A stretch of DNA of 64,000 nucleotides from Microbacterium sp. K24 (GTDB lineage Bacteria; Actinomycetota; Actinomycetes; Actinomycetales; Microbacteriaceae): contig NZ_SSDJ01000156.1 of the NCBI RefSeq assembly GCF_004794465.1, forward strand, positions 1 to 64,000, written 5' to 3'. The translations under genes were made by a program, and so were the position numbers. The notes below the pieces were generated by a model that was given only the letters and a program-made list of their open reading frames with translations, had not been told where the DNA came from and did no database searches. Of this stretch, positions 23,943 through 32,071 are shown one piece after another. Within the stretch, counting starts at the first letter, position 1, and the number at the start of each line of letters is the position of its first letter.

Positions 23943-25370
23943 TCAGGCCCCGATCAGGCCGACGATGAGGTACATCACGAACGACAGCCCCGCGGCGATG
24001 CCGGCATAGGGCAGGATCGCCAGCATCAGGTTGTGCGGTTTGATGCCGATCGATCGCGACGCGAGGATGATCCCGTCGCCGTAGAGGCAGGTGGTGCTGC
24101 CCAGCGCCGCACCGGAGAAGACCGCCGCCCCCGCGAGGATCGGGTCGGCGCCGAGGGCGATCGCGAGCGGCAGCACGACCGGCGTGATCACCGCGGCGAG
24201 GTCCCAGAACGATCCGGTCGCATAGGCGTAGATGCCGCACACCGCGAACACGATGGCGGGAAGGAGCGCCGGCGTGAGCACGGGCTCGGTGACGGTGATC
24301 ACCCAGTCGGCGAGGTGCAGGGAGACGTTCATCTCCTGCACCATGAAGGCGAGCACCGTGAGCACAGCGACGAACAGCATGCTCTCGATTCCGGCGAGTG
24401 CCGATTCGAGGATCTCGCGGATGCGCAGGCGTCGCTGGATGAGCGTGATCACGATCGTGACGACGAGAGCCGCCGCCGTGCCCTTCACGACATTCGCCTC
24501 GGTCAGGATCGTGACCCCGACGAGGGTGACCATCGCCAGCAGGAAGGGCCAGGCCTGCGGACGCTTCGTCGCGACCTCGGTCTCGAGCGCCACGGCGACG
24601 CGCTGGGCGGTCGAGCCGTCGGCATCCGTGCTCCTGATCTCCTCGAGGAGCACCGCACCCTCGGCCTCGCGCTCCTCCGCAGTCGTGCCGAGCGGGAACA
24701 CGTCGCCGTCGCGCTCGGCACGCACGGCGTCGCGCTTGATCGCACCGAACCGCGGAAGCCAGCCGGCGCTCATCAGGAACGCCACCACGATCGCGATCCA
24801 ACCGAAGAAGATGTACGGGATCGCCTGCAGGTACGCGCCGAAGCCCGATCCCCCGACGGTCACGCCCTGCGCCTCGAAGAGACCGGAGAAGAACAGCGCC
24901 CAGGTGGAGAACGGCACGATCACGGCGATCGGCGCCGCCGTCATCTTCATGATCGACCCGAGCTGAGTGCGCGGCACCGCGTACCGATCAGTGAGGGATT
25001 TCAGCGATGTGCCGACGGTGAGCACGTTCAAGTAGTCGTCGACGAAGAGGACCACCGAGAGGAAGAAGGTCAGCAGGGTCGACTTGCGCCGCGAGTTGAC
25101 GAAGCGCTCCGTCCACCGCGCGAAATCCGAGACGATGCCCGAGCGCTCGAACAGCGTGATCAGGATGCCGAAGAGCACGACGATCAGCAGGAGCCATTGC
25201 GCCGTCTCGTTCGCGAGCGACTTGCCGAAGTACTCGACCCAGGTGTCGAACGCCCCCCAGCCGGAGAGCAGCAGGGCACCGACGAGGGTGCCGCAGAAGA
25301 GGGCGAAGAGCGTCCGGCGCGTCAGGACGGCGACGAGCAGGATCACCAGGATGGGAAGGAGCACGAACAT
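23943..25370 (-). CDS. NhaC-family Na+/H+ antiporter-like transporter
   Basis: A 475-residue membrane protein with about 11-12 helices. Blocks shared with the NhaC/ion-transporter superfamily include VVLFVDDYLNVLTVGTSLKSL, KMTAAPIAVIVPFSTWALF and the GDGIILASRSIGIKPHNLM end region. It starts at the ATG at 25370, which has GAGGT upstream; the open frame further out is noise. It lies 22 nt after the amidohydrolase gene and is almost certainly cotranscribed with it. Members swap Na+ for H+ or for charged organic solutes, so it may import or export the amidohydrolase substrate or product. Confidence 0.85.
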   Translation of the reverse strand: MFVLLPILVILLVAVLTRRTLFALFCGTLVGALLLSGWGAFDTWVEYFGKSLANETAQWLLLIVVLFGILITLFERSGIVSDFARWTERFVNSRRKSTLLTFFLSVVLFVDDYLNVLTVGTSLKSLTDRYAVPRTQLGSIMKMTAAPIAVIVPFSTWALFFSGLFEAQGVTVGGSGFGAYLQAIPYIFFGWIAIVVAFLMSAGWLPRFGAIKRDAVRAERDGDVFPLGTTAEEREAEGAVLLEEIRSTDADGSTAQRVAVALETEVATKRPQAWPFLLAMVTLVGVTILTEANVVKGTAAALVVTIVITLIQRRLRIREILESALAGIESMLFVAVLTVLAFMVQEMNVSLHLADWVITVTEPVLTPALLPAIVFAVCGIYAYATGSFWDLAAVITPVVLPLAIALGADPILAGAAVFSGAALGSTTCLYGDGIILASRSIGIKPHNLMLAILPYAGIAAGLSFVMYLIVGLIGA

Positions 25371-25392
25371 GGTCACCTCGTTGTGATTGCGA

Positions 25393-27009
25393 TCAGGAGA
25401 CGACGAAGCCGCCGACGGCGGTCTCGGATACGGCGACCTCGACGAGTTCGTCGGGCGACACCTGAAGCGGGTCGGCATCCCACACCGCATAATCGGCGCG
25501 GAAACCGGGAGCGAGCCGACCGAGGTCGACGTCTCCCTGGGCGCGCGCCGCGCCGACGGTGTAGCCGTGCAGCGCCTGGTAGGCGGTGAGGCGCTGCTCC
25601 GGCTCGAAGACCGGCGCGTCGGGGGCGCCGGGCCGTCGACGCAGCATCGCCCAGGCGAGTCCGATCCTGGCGTCGTTCTGCGCGATCGGCCAGTCCGAGC
25701 CGAGAGCGACCGGGGCACCGGCATCCCAGAAGTCGCGCACGCGCCATGCGTGCGCGGTGCGCTCCGGCCCGAGGCGCTGCGCCCAGTCATCGGTGGCGTC
25801 GGCTTTGCGCCACTGCAGGTGCAGCGGCTGCATGGATGCGGTGATCCCGGCCGCGGCGATGCGGGCGAAGTCGCGATCGGCGGTGGTCTCGAGATGCTCG
25901 ATCCGATGCGGAGCGCCGTTCGCGGATCGCACGCCGGCCTTCAGGTACGCGTCCACGGCGCTGCCGATGGCGCGGTCGCCGATCGCGTGCGTGGCCACCT
26001 GGAACCCCGCACCCGCATACGCGGCGACGGTACGGACGTACGCGGCGTGGTCCTTCCAGAAGGGCTCGAGGCCCTGCCCCTCGGCATCCGGCTCGTACAA
26101 CCAGGCCGTGCCTGTCTCGACGACGCCGTCGGCGTAGAGCTTCACGAGTCCGCCGCGCCAGCGCCCGCCCCGTTCGTCCCGCACAGCGAGGTTCTCGGCC
26201 ATCCGCTCGGCGTCGAACGACGGCTCGTGGTCGACGGCGGAGACGATCCGGACGGGCAGGCGTCCGCTCTCGTCGAGGTCGCGCAGCAGCTCGAGGGTCG
26301 CGAACGACCCGTCCATGATGCAGCCGCCGGTGAGGCCGGACGAACCCAGACCGCGCAGCAGCTGATGCGTCGCGTCCAGCGTCTGCTCGCGGCTGAGCGC
26401 CGGGGCGGACCGGCGCACGGGCTCGTAGGCGGACATCTCCCGCAGCTCTCCGGTGGGCGCTCCGTCTGCGTCGACGACGATGACGGAGTTGTCGGCGAAG
26501 TCACGCGGTCCGGAGATCTGGCCGCGCACGAGCCCGGCCGAGCTGGCGAGCGCGGTATGCCCGTCGTACATGACCAGCAGCGCCGGCAGACCGCGCACGG
26601 CGTCGTCGATCGCGGCGGCCGCGCAGGGCAGCTCATGGAAGACGTCGTAGTCGAGATTCCACCCGCGCACCCAGGGGTCCGCGTCCTCGGCCAGCGCGCG
26701 GTCGGCCTCGGCGCGGAGCGCGGCGAGCAGAGAGCTCGCCTCGGTGATCCCGCCGAGGTCGGTGCCGACCGCGAGCTCGAGACCCTGGATCGGGTGCAGG
26801 TGCGCGTCGATGAGGCCCGGTGTCAGGGTCTTCCCCCGATGATCGCGGATCTCGGTACCCGCGCCGCGGAACTCGGCGACGGTCGCGTCGTCGCCCACGG
26901 CGAGGATGCGGCCGTCGCGCACGGCGAGCGCGGAGGCGAGCGGGCGACGCGGATCCATGGTGACGATCCGTGCGCCGGTGATGATCACGTCTGCGGCGAC
27001 AATGGTCAT
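25393..27009 (-). CDS. YtcJ-like metal-dependent amidohydrolase
   Basis: A 538-residue amidohydrolase-3-family TIM-barrel enzyme. It has the N-terminal beta-sandwich (IITGARIVTMDP), the metal motif HxH in LIDAHLHPIQG, a VKLYADGVVETGTAWL segment with the bridging lysine region, FQVATHAIGDRAIG (His ligand), RIEHLE (His ligand) and ALGSDWPIAQ (Asp). It hydrolyses an amide or formamide bond in a cytosolic substrate; related enzymes act on N-substituted formamides, but the substrate cannot be told. It starts at the ATG at 27007-27009. It forms an operon with the NhaC-like transporter and is divergent from a TetR regulator. Confidence 0.88.
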   Translation of the reverse strand: MTIVAADVIITGARIVTMDPRRPLASALAVRDGRILAVGDDATVAEFRGAGTEIRDHRGKTLTPGLIDAHLHPIQGLELAVGTDLGGITEASSLLAALRAEADRALAEDADPWVRGWNLDYDVFHELPCAAAAIDDAVRGLPALLVMYDGHTALASSAGLVRGQISGPRDFADNSVIVVDADGAPTGELREMSAYEPVRRSAPALSREQTLDATHQLLRGLGSSGLTGGCIMDGSFATLELLRDLDESGRLPVRIVSAVDHEPSFDAERMAENLAVRDERGGRWRGGLVKLYADGVVETGTAWLYEPDAEGQGLEPFWKDHAAYVRTVAAYAGAGFQVATHAIGDRAIGSAVDAYLKAGVRSANGAPHRIEHLETTADRDFARIAAAGITASMQPLHLQWRKADATDDWAQRLGPERTAHAWRVRDFWDAGAPVALGSDWPIAQNDARIGLAWAMLRRRPGAPDAPVFEPEQRLTAYQALHGYTVGAARAQGDVDLGRLAPGFRADYAVWDADPLQVSPDELVEVAVSETAVGGFVVS

Positions 27010-27035
27010 GGCGGGGTCTCCCGACCGAGGGTTTA

Positions 27036-27052
27036 ATTGAATGAGTTTCAAT
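27036..27052. promoter_or_regulatory. TetR-type operator dyad
   Basis: ATTGAA-TGAGT-TTCAAT is a perfect 6-bp inverted repeat with a 5-nt spacer, AT-rich and midway between the amidohydrolase start (27009) and the TetR start (27074). It covers the upstream ATG (27041), which argues for the later ATG as the real TetR start. Confidence 0.6.
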
Positions 27053-27073
27053 AAAGTAGCAGAGATCGGTTCC

Positions 27074-27760
27074 ATGACAAAGCAGCAGCGCAGCGCAGGT
27101 CGCCCGAGCGCCACCGTCCTGACGGAGGACAAGATCCTCCGGGCGGCCTTGCGCGTGGCGGGTTCACGCGGGCCGGCGCAGTTCACGATGACCGCGCTGG
27201 CGTCCGCGCTCGGCGTGCGGACATCGGCGCTCTACCACCACTACGCGAACCGGGATGCCGTCATCCGCGCCATGAGGGCGCGGATCGGAGCACTCACCGA
27301 ACTCGCGCCGTTGGACCACGCCGACCCTGTCGAGGCGCTCTTCGGGTGGGGCGTCAGCTATCGCGAGGCGATGCTCACCGCACCCGGGGCGATCGTGCTC
27401 CTCGCGACGCTGCCGATCGACGCGGACCGGGAGTCCTTCCTCCAGTACGAGGCCGTCACCGACCGGCTCCTCGCCGCAGGCTGGCCGCCGTCGAAGACCC
27501 TCGACACGATCGTCGCTCTCGAGTCGTTCATCATCGGGTCCGCGCTCGACGCGCTCGCGCCGACCGACAACATGTCGCCGGGCGAGCTGGCCGAGGACTT
27601 CCCGCGCTACGCCGAGGCGGAGCGCCTGCGCGCGTCGGCCGGCGACGACCCGGCCCGCGAGACCTTCCGCATCGGTCTGCGGGCCCTGATCACGGGGCTC
27701 GCCGCGTGGGCCGTTCCCTCCGGAGATACCCGCCCTCCGGCTGTCGCCTCGGGCATCTAG
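27074..27760 (+). CDS. TetR/AcrR-family regulator
   Basis: A 228-residue protein. The N-terminal HTH (about residues 15-60) reads ILRAALRVAGSRGPAQFTMT, ALASALGVRTSALYHHYANR, the classical TetR pattern, and the all-helical ligand-binding domain follows. I place the start at the ATG at 27074 because the ATG 33 nt upstream falls inside the operator dyad. It is divergent from the amidohydrolase/antiporter operon and is its probable repressor, with the enzyme's substrate or product as likely ligand. Its stop codon TAG is part of the -10 box of the next gene. Confidence 0.85.
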   Translation: MTKQQRSAGRPSATVLTEDKILRAALRVAGSRGPAQFTMTALASALGVRTSALYHHYANRDAVIRAMRARIGALTELAPLDHADPVEALFGWGVSYREAMLTAPGAIVLLATLPIDADRESFLQYEAVTDRLLAAGWPPSKTLDTIVALESFIIGSALDALAPTDNMSPGELAEDFPRYAEAERLRASAGDDPARETFRIGLRALITGLAAWAVPSGDTRPPAVASGI

Positions 27761-27763
27761 GCT
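27758..27763 (+). promoter_or_regulatory. -10 box of leaderless HAD gene, overlapping the TetR stop
   Basis: TAGGCT ends 6 nt before the ATG at 27770 and its first three bases are the TetR stop codon. It favours this ATG over the in-frame GTG at 27764. Confidence 0.55.
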
Positions 27764-27769
27764 GTGCAC

Positions 27770-28582
27770 ATGGCTCAACGAGACGACATCGAATGCTGGC
27801 TCACAGACATGGACGGCGTGCTCGTCCATGAGAACGACGCCATCCCCGGAGCATCCGAACTGCTCGCCGGATGGGAGAGCGCCGGCATCCCGTACCTGGT
27901 GCTCACGAACAACTCGATCTTCACCGCCCGCGATCTGTCGGCCCGGCTCCGCACGAGCGGGCTGCACGTGCCCGAAGAGCGCATCTGGACCTCGGCGCTC
28001 GCGACCGCGTCGTTCCTGCAGCAGCAGCTGCCCGGGGGCTCGGCGTTCGTGATCGGCGAGGCCGGCATCCTCACCGCGCTGCATGACGCCGGCTTCATCA
28101 TGACCGAGACGAACCCCGACTTCGTGGTGGTCGGCGAGACCCGCAACTACTCCTTCGAGGCCATCACCAAGGCGATCCGCCTGATCATCGGCGGCGCGCG
28201 CTTCATCGTCACGAACCCGGATGCCACGGGCCCGAGCGCCGACGGACCGCTGCCCGCGACCGGGGCGATCGCCGCGCTCATCACGAAGGCCACCGGCAAG
28301 GAGCCGTACGTCGTCGGCAAGCCGAACCCGATGATGTTCCGCTCGGCGCTCAACAAGATCGGCGCGCACTCGAAGCGCACCGGCATGATCGGCGACCGCA
28401 TGGACACCGACGTGGTCGCCGGCATCGAGGCGGGCCTGCACACCGTGCTGGTGCTCACCGGCATCAGCGACCAGGCCGAGATCGAGAAGTACCCGTTCCG
28501 CCCCGACGAGATCGTGCAGTCGGTCGCCGACCTGCTGCCGCGCATCACCGACACGATCACGACCATCAAGACGAAGAAGTGA
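27770..28582 (+). CDS. HAD-IIA family phosphatase (NagD-like)
   Basis: A 270-residue phosphatase. HAD motif I is in WLTDMDGVLVHENDAIPGA, motif II in YLVLTNNSIF, and motifs III/IV in GKPNPMMFRSALNKIG and MIGDRMDTDVVAGIEAGL. The C2-type cap between them fits the NagD/AraL subfamily, which dephosphorylates nucleotides or sugar phosphates in the cytosol. The start is fixed by the TAGGCT box 6 nt upstream. The YdeI-like gene follows after 3 nt, so the two form a short operon with the 54-residue protein after it. Confidence 0.9.
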   Translation: MAQRDDIECWLTDMDGVLVHENDAIPGASELLAGWESAGIPYLVLTNNSIFTARDLSARLRTSGLHVPEERIWTSALATASFLQQQLPGGSAFVIGEAGILTALHDAGFIMTETNPDFVVVGETRNYSFEAITKAIRLIIGGARFIVTNPDATGPSADGPLPATGAIAALITKATGKEPYVVGKPNPMMFRSALNKIGAHSKRTGMIGDRMDTDVVAGIEAGLHTVLVLTGISDQAEIEKYPFRPDEIVQSVADLLPRITDTITTIKTKK

Positions 28583-28585
28583 TCC

Positions 28586-29161
28586 GTGGGGGCGCTTGAC
28601 GAGGGCGAACGGGTCCGCGCGGCGGATGCTGCGGCCTGGCGCGCCTGGCTCGAGGAGAATCACGAACGCACCAACGGCGTCTGGCTGCTGAGCGTGCGCG
28701 GCATCCGCACCGACGGCGACGGCGTCGGCTACGACGATGCCGTGCGGCAGGCCCTGTGCTTCGGATGGATCGACGGCCCGGTGCGCACTTTCGACGAGGA
28801 GACCGTCGGGCAGTGGTTCTCGCCGCGGCGCCCCGCGAGCGGATGGGCCGCGACGAACAAGGCGCGTCTCCTCGAACTCGAGCGCGACGGTCAGCTCGCG
28901 CCCGCGGGCATCCGCGCCATCGAGGTCGCGAAGGCGAACGGATCCTGGACCATGCTGGACGGCCCCGAGGCAGGCATCGAGCCCGACGAGCTCACCGCCG
29001 CCCTCGACGCCGTGCCCGCGGCACGCGAGAACTGGGACGCGTTCCCGAAGTCGGTCAAGAAGTTCGGGCTCACGCACATCGCGATGGCCAAGCGCCCCGA
29101 GACCCGCTCGGCCCGCATCGCGAAGATCGTGGCGGATGCCGCGGAAGGAAAGCGCCCATGA
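28586..29161 (+). CDS. YdeI/OmpD-associated family protein
   Basis: A 191-residue soluble protein of the YdeI/OmpD-associated family. It contains AAWRAWLEENHERTNGVWLL, the YDDAVRQALCFGWIDG signature and the C-terminal NWDAFPKSVKKFGLTHIAMA block. Family members have been linked to bacteriocin or peptide tolerance, but the mechanism is not established. The start is a GTG 3 nt after the HAD stop, implying translational coupling. Its stop overlaps the ATG of the next small gene (ATGA at 29158-29161). Confidence 0.85.
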   Translation: MGALDEGERVRAADAAAWRAWLEENHERTNGVWLLSVRGIRTDGDGVGYDDAVRQALCFGWIDGPVRTFDEETVGQWFSPRRPASGWAATNKARLLELERDGQLAPAGIRAIEVAKANGSWTMLDGPEAGIEPDELTAALDAVPAARENWDAFPKSVKKFGLTHIAMAKRPETRSARIAKIVADAAEGKRP

Positions 29162-29322
29162 ACCAGAGCGACGTGCTGTTCCTCGTCGTCTTCCTGATCC
29201 TGCTCAGCACTCTGACCGTGATCATCGTGCAGTTCGTGCGCTCCCGCCGCGGCGGACCGGACGAGGGCCGCGGCGGCAACTGGTGGGAAGGCCCCTGGGA
29301 CGAGGACGACGGCAAGCGCTGA
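29158..29322 (+). CDS. 54-residue single-span membrane protein
   Basis: The ATG overlaps the YdeI stop (ATGA), which argues for a real, coupled gene. Residues 6-27 form one hydrophobic helix (VLFLVVFLILLSTLTVIIVQ), followed by RSRR and an acidic, Gly/Trp-rich tail (GNWWEGPWDEDDGKR). The basic residues after the helix suggest the tail stays in the cytosol. I recognise no family. Its role may be to anchor or modulate a partner. Confidence 0.6.
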   Translation: MNQSDVLFLVVFLILLSTLTVIIVQFVRSRRGGPDEGRGGNWWEGPWDEDDGKR

Positions 29323-29334
29323 GCGCGCGCCGGT

Positions 29335-30966
29335 TCACGACGCCAGGGTCGCTCCGGGGATCGCCGCCAGCAGCTCCTTCGTGTACGGATGCTGCGGATC
29401 GTCGAAGATGCGCTCCGGCGTTCCGCTCTCCACGACGACGCCTCGCTGCATGACGTGCACCTCGTCGGAGATCATCCGCACGACGGCGAGGTCATGACTG
29501 ATGAACAGGTAGCTGAGTCCGAGGCGGCGCTGGAGGTCGGCGAGCAGGTCGAGGATCTGCGCCTGCACCAGCACGTCGAGCGCCGACACCGCTTCGTCGA
29601 GCACGACGAGCTCGGGCTCGAGGGCGAGGGCCCGGGCGATCGCCACACGCTGCCGCTGTCCGCCGGAGAGCTCGTGCGGCAGACGTTCGGCCATGGCCGC
29701 GGGAAGCGCCACCTGCTCGAGGAGCTCCAGGACGCGGGCGTGGCGCGCGGCGGCCGTGCCGATGCGGTGCACGCGCAGCGGCTCCGCGATGGACTGCTCG
29801 ACGGTGTACCGCGGGTCGAGCGACGCGTAGGGGTTCTGGAAGACCGGCTGGACGCGACGTCGCAGGGCGAACAGCTCCTTGCGCCGCAGGGAGGTCAGAT
29901 CGAGACCGTCGAACAGGATGGACCCGGACGTGACGTCTTCGAGCCCCAGCACCATGTTCGCGGTCGTCGACTTGCCCGACCCCGACTCCCCCACGATCGA
30001 CACGGTCGTGCCGCGTCGGATCGAGAAGCTCACGCCGTCGACGGCGGTGAAGCTCTGCGCCTCGCCGGGCTTCGGTGAGCGGAGCGCGAACTCCTTGCGC
30101 AGGTCCCGCACCTCGACGAACGGCGTCTCCGACGCGGCAACCTCGCGCTGTGGCAGAGGGTCGCGGCGGGACGCGAGGCTGGGCGCCGCGGCGAGCAGCT
30201 GCTGGGTGTACTCGTGCTGCGGGTTGCCCAGCACCTCGGCCGAGGTGCCCTCTTCGACGATCTTGCCGCGGAACATCACGACGATGCGGTCGGCGCGCTC
30301 CGCGGCGAGTGCCAGGTCGTGCGTGATGAGGAAGACCGCGGTGCCGAGCTCGTCGGTCAGCTCGTCGAGCTGGTCGAGGATGCGGCGCTGCACCGTGACG
30401 TCGAGCGCCGAGGTCGGCTCGTCGGCGATGAGCAGCCGGGGCGTGCACGCGAGCCCCATGGCGATCAGCACGCGCTGGCGCATCCCTCCGGAGAACTCGT
30501 GCGGGTACTGACGGGCGCGGTTCGCGGCATCCGCGATCCCGACCATCTCGAGCAGCTCGACCACCCGGGCCGTCGTGGCGGCGCCCGTGGTGCGGCCGTG
30601 CACCTCGAGGGCTTCGCCGATCTGGTCGCCGACACGCATGAGCGGGTCGAGGTTCGACATCGGGTCTTGCGGGACGAGGCCGATCCCCGCACCGCGCAGC
30701 GAGATCATCGCGTTCTCGCCCAGCTCGGTGACCTCGCGCCCGTCGAAGCGGATGCTGCCCGCGGTGATCACGCCGTTCTCCGGGAGGAGCCGGTTGACCG
30801 CCGCGGCCGTCGTGGACTTCCCGGATCCGGACTCGCCGACCACGGCGACGGTCTCCCCCGCGGCGACGTCGATGCTGACGTCGCTGATCGCGGTGACCAG
30901 CTCGGAGCCGGTCCGGAAGGCGACCGCGAGGCCGTTGATGCTCAGCACGGGCTCGGTGTTGCTCAT
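29335..30966 (-). CDS. Fused double ATPase of a peptide-type ABC importer (DppD-DppF-like)
   Basis: A 543-residue protein made of two complete nucleotide-binding domains. Each has a Walker A GESGSGKS (near residues 40 and 326) and an ABC signature: FSGGMRQRVLIAMGL in the first half, LSGGQRQRVAIARAL in the second. Walker B-type LLIADEPTSALD and LVVLDEAVSALD follow. The C-terminal oligopeptide-type extensions (NPQHEYTQQLL, DPQHPYTKELL) are present in both halves. It powers the importer whose permeases and lipoprotein lie at 35775-39242, with the murQ/anmK genes between. It starts 7 nt after the serine hydrolase gene and is last in the operon. Confidence 0.92.
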   Translation of the reverse strand: MSNTEPVLSINGLAVAFRTGSELVTAISDVSIDVAAGETVAVVGESGSGKSTTAAAVNRLLPENGVITAGSIRFDGREVTELGENAMISLRGAGIGLVPQDPMSNLDPLMRVGDQIGEALEVHGRTTGAATTARVVELLEMVGIADAANRARQYPHEFSGGMRQRVLIAMGLACTPRLLIADEPTSALDVTVQRRILDQLDELTDELGTAVFLITHDLALAAERADRIVVMFRGKIVEEGTSAEVLGNPQHEYTQQLLAAAPSLASRRDPLPQREVAASETPFVEVRDLRKEFALRSPKPGEAQSFTAVDGVSFSIRRGTTVSIVGESGSGKSTTANMVLGLEDVTSGSILFDGLDLTSLRRKELFALRRRVQPVFQNPYASLDPRYTVEQSIAEPLRVHRIGTAAARHARVLELLEQVALPAAMAERLPHELSGGQRQRVAIARALALEPELVVLDEAVSALDVLVQAQILDLLADLQRRLGLSYLFISHDLAVVRMISDEVHVMQRGVVVESGTPERIFDDPQHPYTKELLAAIPGATLAS

Positions 30967-30973
30967 GGTGTTC

Positions 30974-32071
30974 TCATTCCTTCGGTGTCACGGACGTCGC
31001 GGACTCACGGGGTGTCTGGCCGCCCAGGAGTGCGGGGAGCGCGGATCGCCACAGCGCCTCGGTCGTGGCCGGTTCGGCCGCGAGGAGGCGGTTGCTCAGC
31101 ACCACGGCAGCGGTGGCGGCGCCGGGGATGATGCCGAGCGCGCAGCCGGTGAAGCCCGGATGCCACAGCATCCGCTCCTCCCGGCCGTCCAGGCGGACCC
31201 TGTCACTGCGCCAGCCGAGCGCCTGGCCCGGATCGGGTCCGTCGCGGAAGAGATCGGCGACCGCCTCCGGATGCCAGAGGTCGGCGTGCTCGTCGGCAGC
31301 GGCCAGCGCGAGACCGAGCGTGAGCAGATCATCGGCGGTGCTGAACAGTCCCGCGTGACCGGCGATTCCGCCGAACGCGTGGAAGCAGTTGCCGTCGTTC
31401 GCCACTCCGGCGATCTCCTCCTCGCGCCAGGCGAAATGCCGCCGCGAGGTGAGGATCGGGTAGGGCTCGCCCGTGGCCACCATCCGGCGCTCGGCGAGGT
31501 CGCCGCGCGCCGTGGAGGCGACGGCCGACGCGATCGGGCCGTATCCGGTGCGGTCGAGTCCGAGGGGTGCGGTCACGAGCTCGCGCACGGCGGCATCCAG
31601 GGGCAGCCCGGTGACCGCGGCGACGATGCGGCCGAGCACCAGGAAGCCGAGGTCGGAGTAGTGTCGCCCCTCGTCGAGCGCGTAGCGCAGCGGGAGCGCA
31701 TCCATGGCGGTGACGGGATCGCGCGGGTCGAGATAGAGCGGCTGCCATTCCCAGAGCCCCGCGCGGTGCTGCAGCAGGTGCCGGAGCGTCGTGGACGGGG
31801 CGCAGGCGGTGCCCGGAAGGAAGCGCGAGACGAGATCGTCGAACCGGAGGTCGCCGCGGCTCACCAGACGCAGCACGGCCGTCGTGGTCGCCACCGCCTT
31901 CGTCACGGAAGCGACATCGAACGCGGTCGCCGGCGTCATCGGCGTTCCCGCGACGTCGGCGTGACCGCCCGCCGCCACGTCTCGTTCCGACGGCGTTGCG
32001 ACGCCGACCACCGTGCCGGCGGGGGCGGAAGGCCCGGCGAGCACGGCCTCGACCGCCTGCACGGCGCTCAT
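30974..32071 (-). CDS. Class C beta-lactamase-fold serine hydrolase
   Basis: A 365-residue protein. The SxxK nucleophile motif is SVTK at Ser55-Lys58, the second motif is HYSDLGF (YxN-type with Ser for Asn) and the third-strand region reads WHPGFTGC where HTG is usual. There is no signal peptide, so it is predicted to be cytosolic, unlike penicillin-binding proteins. It could be a peptidase, esterase or amide hydrolase. The ATG overlaps the stop of the epimerase gene by 4 nt, tying it to the murein-recycling operon, where a cytosolic cleavage of imported muropeptides would make sense. Confidence 0.82.
   Translation of the reverse strand: MSAVQAVEAVLAGPSAPAGTVVGVATPSERDVAAGGHADVAGTPMTPATAFDVASVTKAVATTTAVLRLVSRGDLRFDDLVSRFLPGTACAPSTTLRHLLQHRAGLWEWQPLYLDPRDPVTAMDALPLRYALDEGRHYSDLGFLVLGRIVAAVTGLPLDAAVRELVTAPLGLDRTGYGPIASAVASTARGDLAERRMVATGEPYPILTSRRHFAWREEEIAGVANDGNCFHAFGGIAGHAGLFSTADDLLTLGLALAAADEHADLWHPEAVADLFRDGPDPGQALGWRSDRVRLDGREERMLWHPGFTGCALGIIPGAATAAVVLSNRLLAAEPATTEALWRSALPALLGGQTPRESATSVTPKE

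Noticed and set aside
27041..27073. The ATG at 27041 as the TetR start
   Set aside because: It lies inside the inverted repeat, and the 11 extra residues do not resemble a TetR N-terminus. The ATG at 27074 gives a normal one.
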